From Perlabentimonas sp046542995 (GTDB lineage Bacteria; Bacteroidota; Bacteroidia; Bacteroidales; Tenuifilaceae): 22,041 nt of DNA. Location of the stretch: the NCBI GenBank assembly GCA_046542995.1, contig JBKHAH010000053.1, positions 1 to 22,041 of the forward strand. The letters run 5' to 3'. The position numbers and the translations under genes are program-made. Numbering within the stretch: the first letter of the stretch is position 1; each line of letters begins with the position of its first letter. Of the stretch, positions 21,783-22,041 are shown in pieces. The notes beneath the pieces were generated by a model. It made no database searches. It worked only from the letters and a program-made list of their open reading frames with translations, and was not told the origin of the DNA.

Positions 21783-22041
21783 GATTACACGTTATTCTAT
21801 TGGCTTGCCTACGCAACAAATCACAAACTGACCATTTGCACATGCCGAAAATTAGAGTAAACCAACATTATCAACACCCCAAAAATAATTAACTATATGA
21901 GCATATTTAACTTATGGAAATTTACAACAGCGCTCTAGCTTTTGATATGATAGGTCCTGCATTTCTAGAGTATAGTTTTATTTAATAACAGTAGTGTCCG
22001 GAGAAAATTCACAATAATTTGTTAATGTGTTGATTTTGTTA
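21783..22041. other. Right-end non-coding region
   Basis: 259 AT-rich bases to the window end with no gene. No terminator hairpin follows the transporter gene. From 21992 the sequence TAGTGTCCGGA begins a stretch that resembles an insertion-sequence end; see the separate entry. Confidence 0.4.
21992..22041. mobile_element. Possible insertion-sequence terminus, cut by the window edge
   Basis: TAGTGTCCGGA (21992-22002) followed by AAAATTCACAATAATTTG is reminiscent of terminal inverted repeats of Bacteroidota insertion sequences that begin with an AGTGTCCGG-like motif, as I recall them. It stands out as GC-containing within AT-rich DNA. The element body, the transposase and the partner repeat would lie beyond the window, so this cannot be verified here. 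Confidence 0.25.

Overview
The window looks like an ordinary chromosomal segment of a low-GC, Gram-negative member of the Bacteroidota (Bacteroidales/Marinilabiliales-like). Three things support this. The minus-strand block nusB - DUF1573 lipoprotein - yajC - ybbR - coaE is a gene order I know from Bacteroidota. Families typical of that phylum are present (DUF5606, DUF3276/PUR, a FeoA-FeoB fusion, TonB-dependent receptors). Candidate promoters carry the Bacteroidota -7 motif TAnnTTTG, and start codons lack Shine-Dalgarno sequences.

Layout. 1-485: the 3' end of a DUF3781-family gene, a short inverted-repeat stretch, then a non-coding leader with two palindromes in front of an OsmC-type peroxidase-like gene (486-887). 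A bidirectional terminator (913-938) separates it from a DUF5606 gene with a histone-H1-like tail. 1670-5898 (minus): housekeeping block read nusB > DUF1573 lipoprotein > yajC > ybbR > coaE > TerB/J-domain protein. 5899-6275: non-coding divergent region with three copies of a 10-mer. 6276-6683: PUR-domain nucleic-acid-binding protein, closed by a strong terminator. 6747-7502 (minus): conserved protein of unknown function.

7668-12847 (plus) is a metal-flavoured stretch: FeoA-FeoB fusion (ferrous iron import), a TonB-dependent receptor with an unusually long N-terminal leader, and a small surface-type lipoprotein whose tail is packed with His, Cys, Asp and Glu. A zinc-type cation diffusion facilitator lies further right (20880-21782). 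12913-17510 (minus): LtaS-like membrane phosphoglycerol/phosphoethanolamine-type transferase, M28 metallopeptidase lipoprotein with a PDZ domain, and a five-segment membrane protein of unknown function. 17656-19995 (plus): a secreted phospholipase C/P1-nuclease-type zinc enzyme followed 21 bases later by an exported alpha/beta hydrolase, probably one transcript. 20113-20577: small protein with a C-terminal glycine-rich membrane hairpin. The right end (about 21992 on) may be the start of an insertion sequence cut by the window edge.

I see no tRNA, rRNA, CRISPR array, phage or complete mobile element. Nothing here is a convincing new multi-gene system. The most open questions are the metal-binding lipoprotein beside the receptor, the zinc enzyme/hydrolase pair, the hairpin protein and the LtaS-like enzyme in a Gram-negative. 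No homology search could be run, so family names are from motif recognition.
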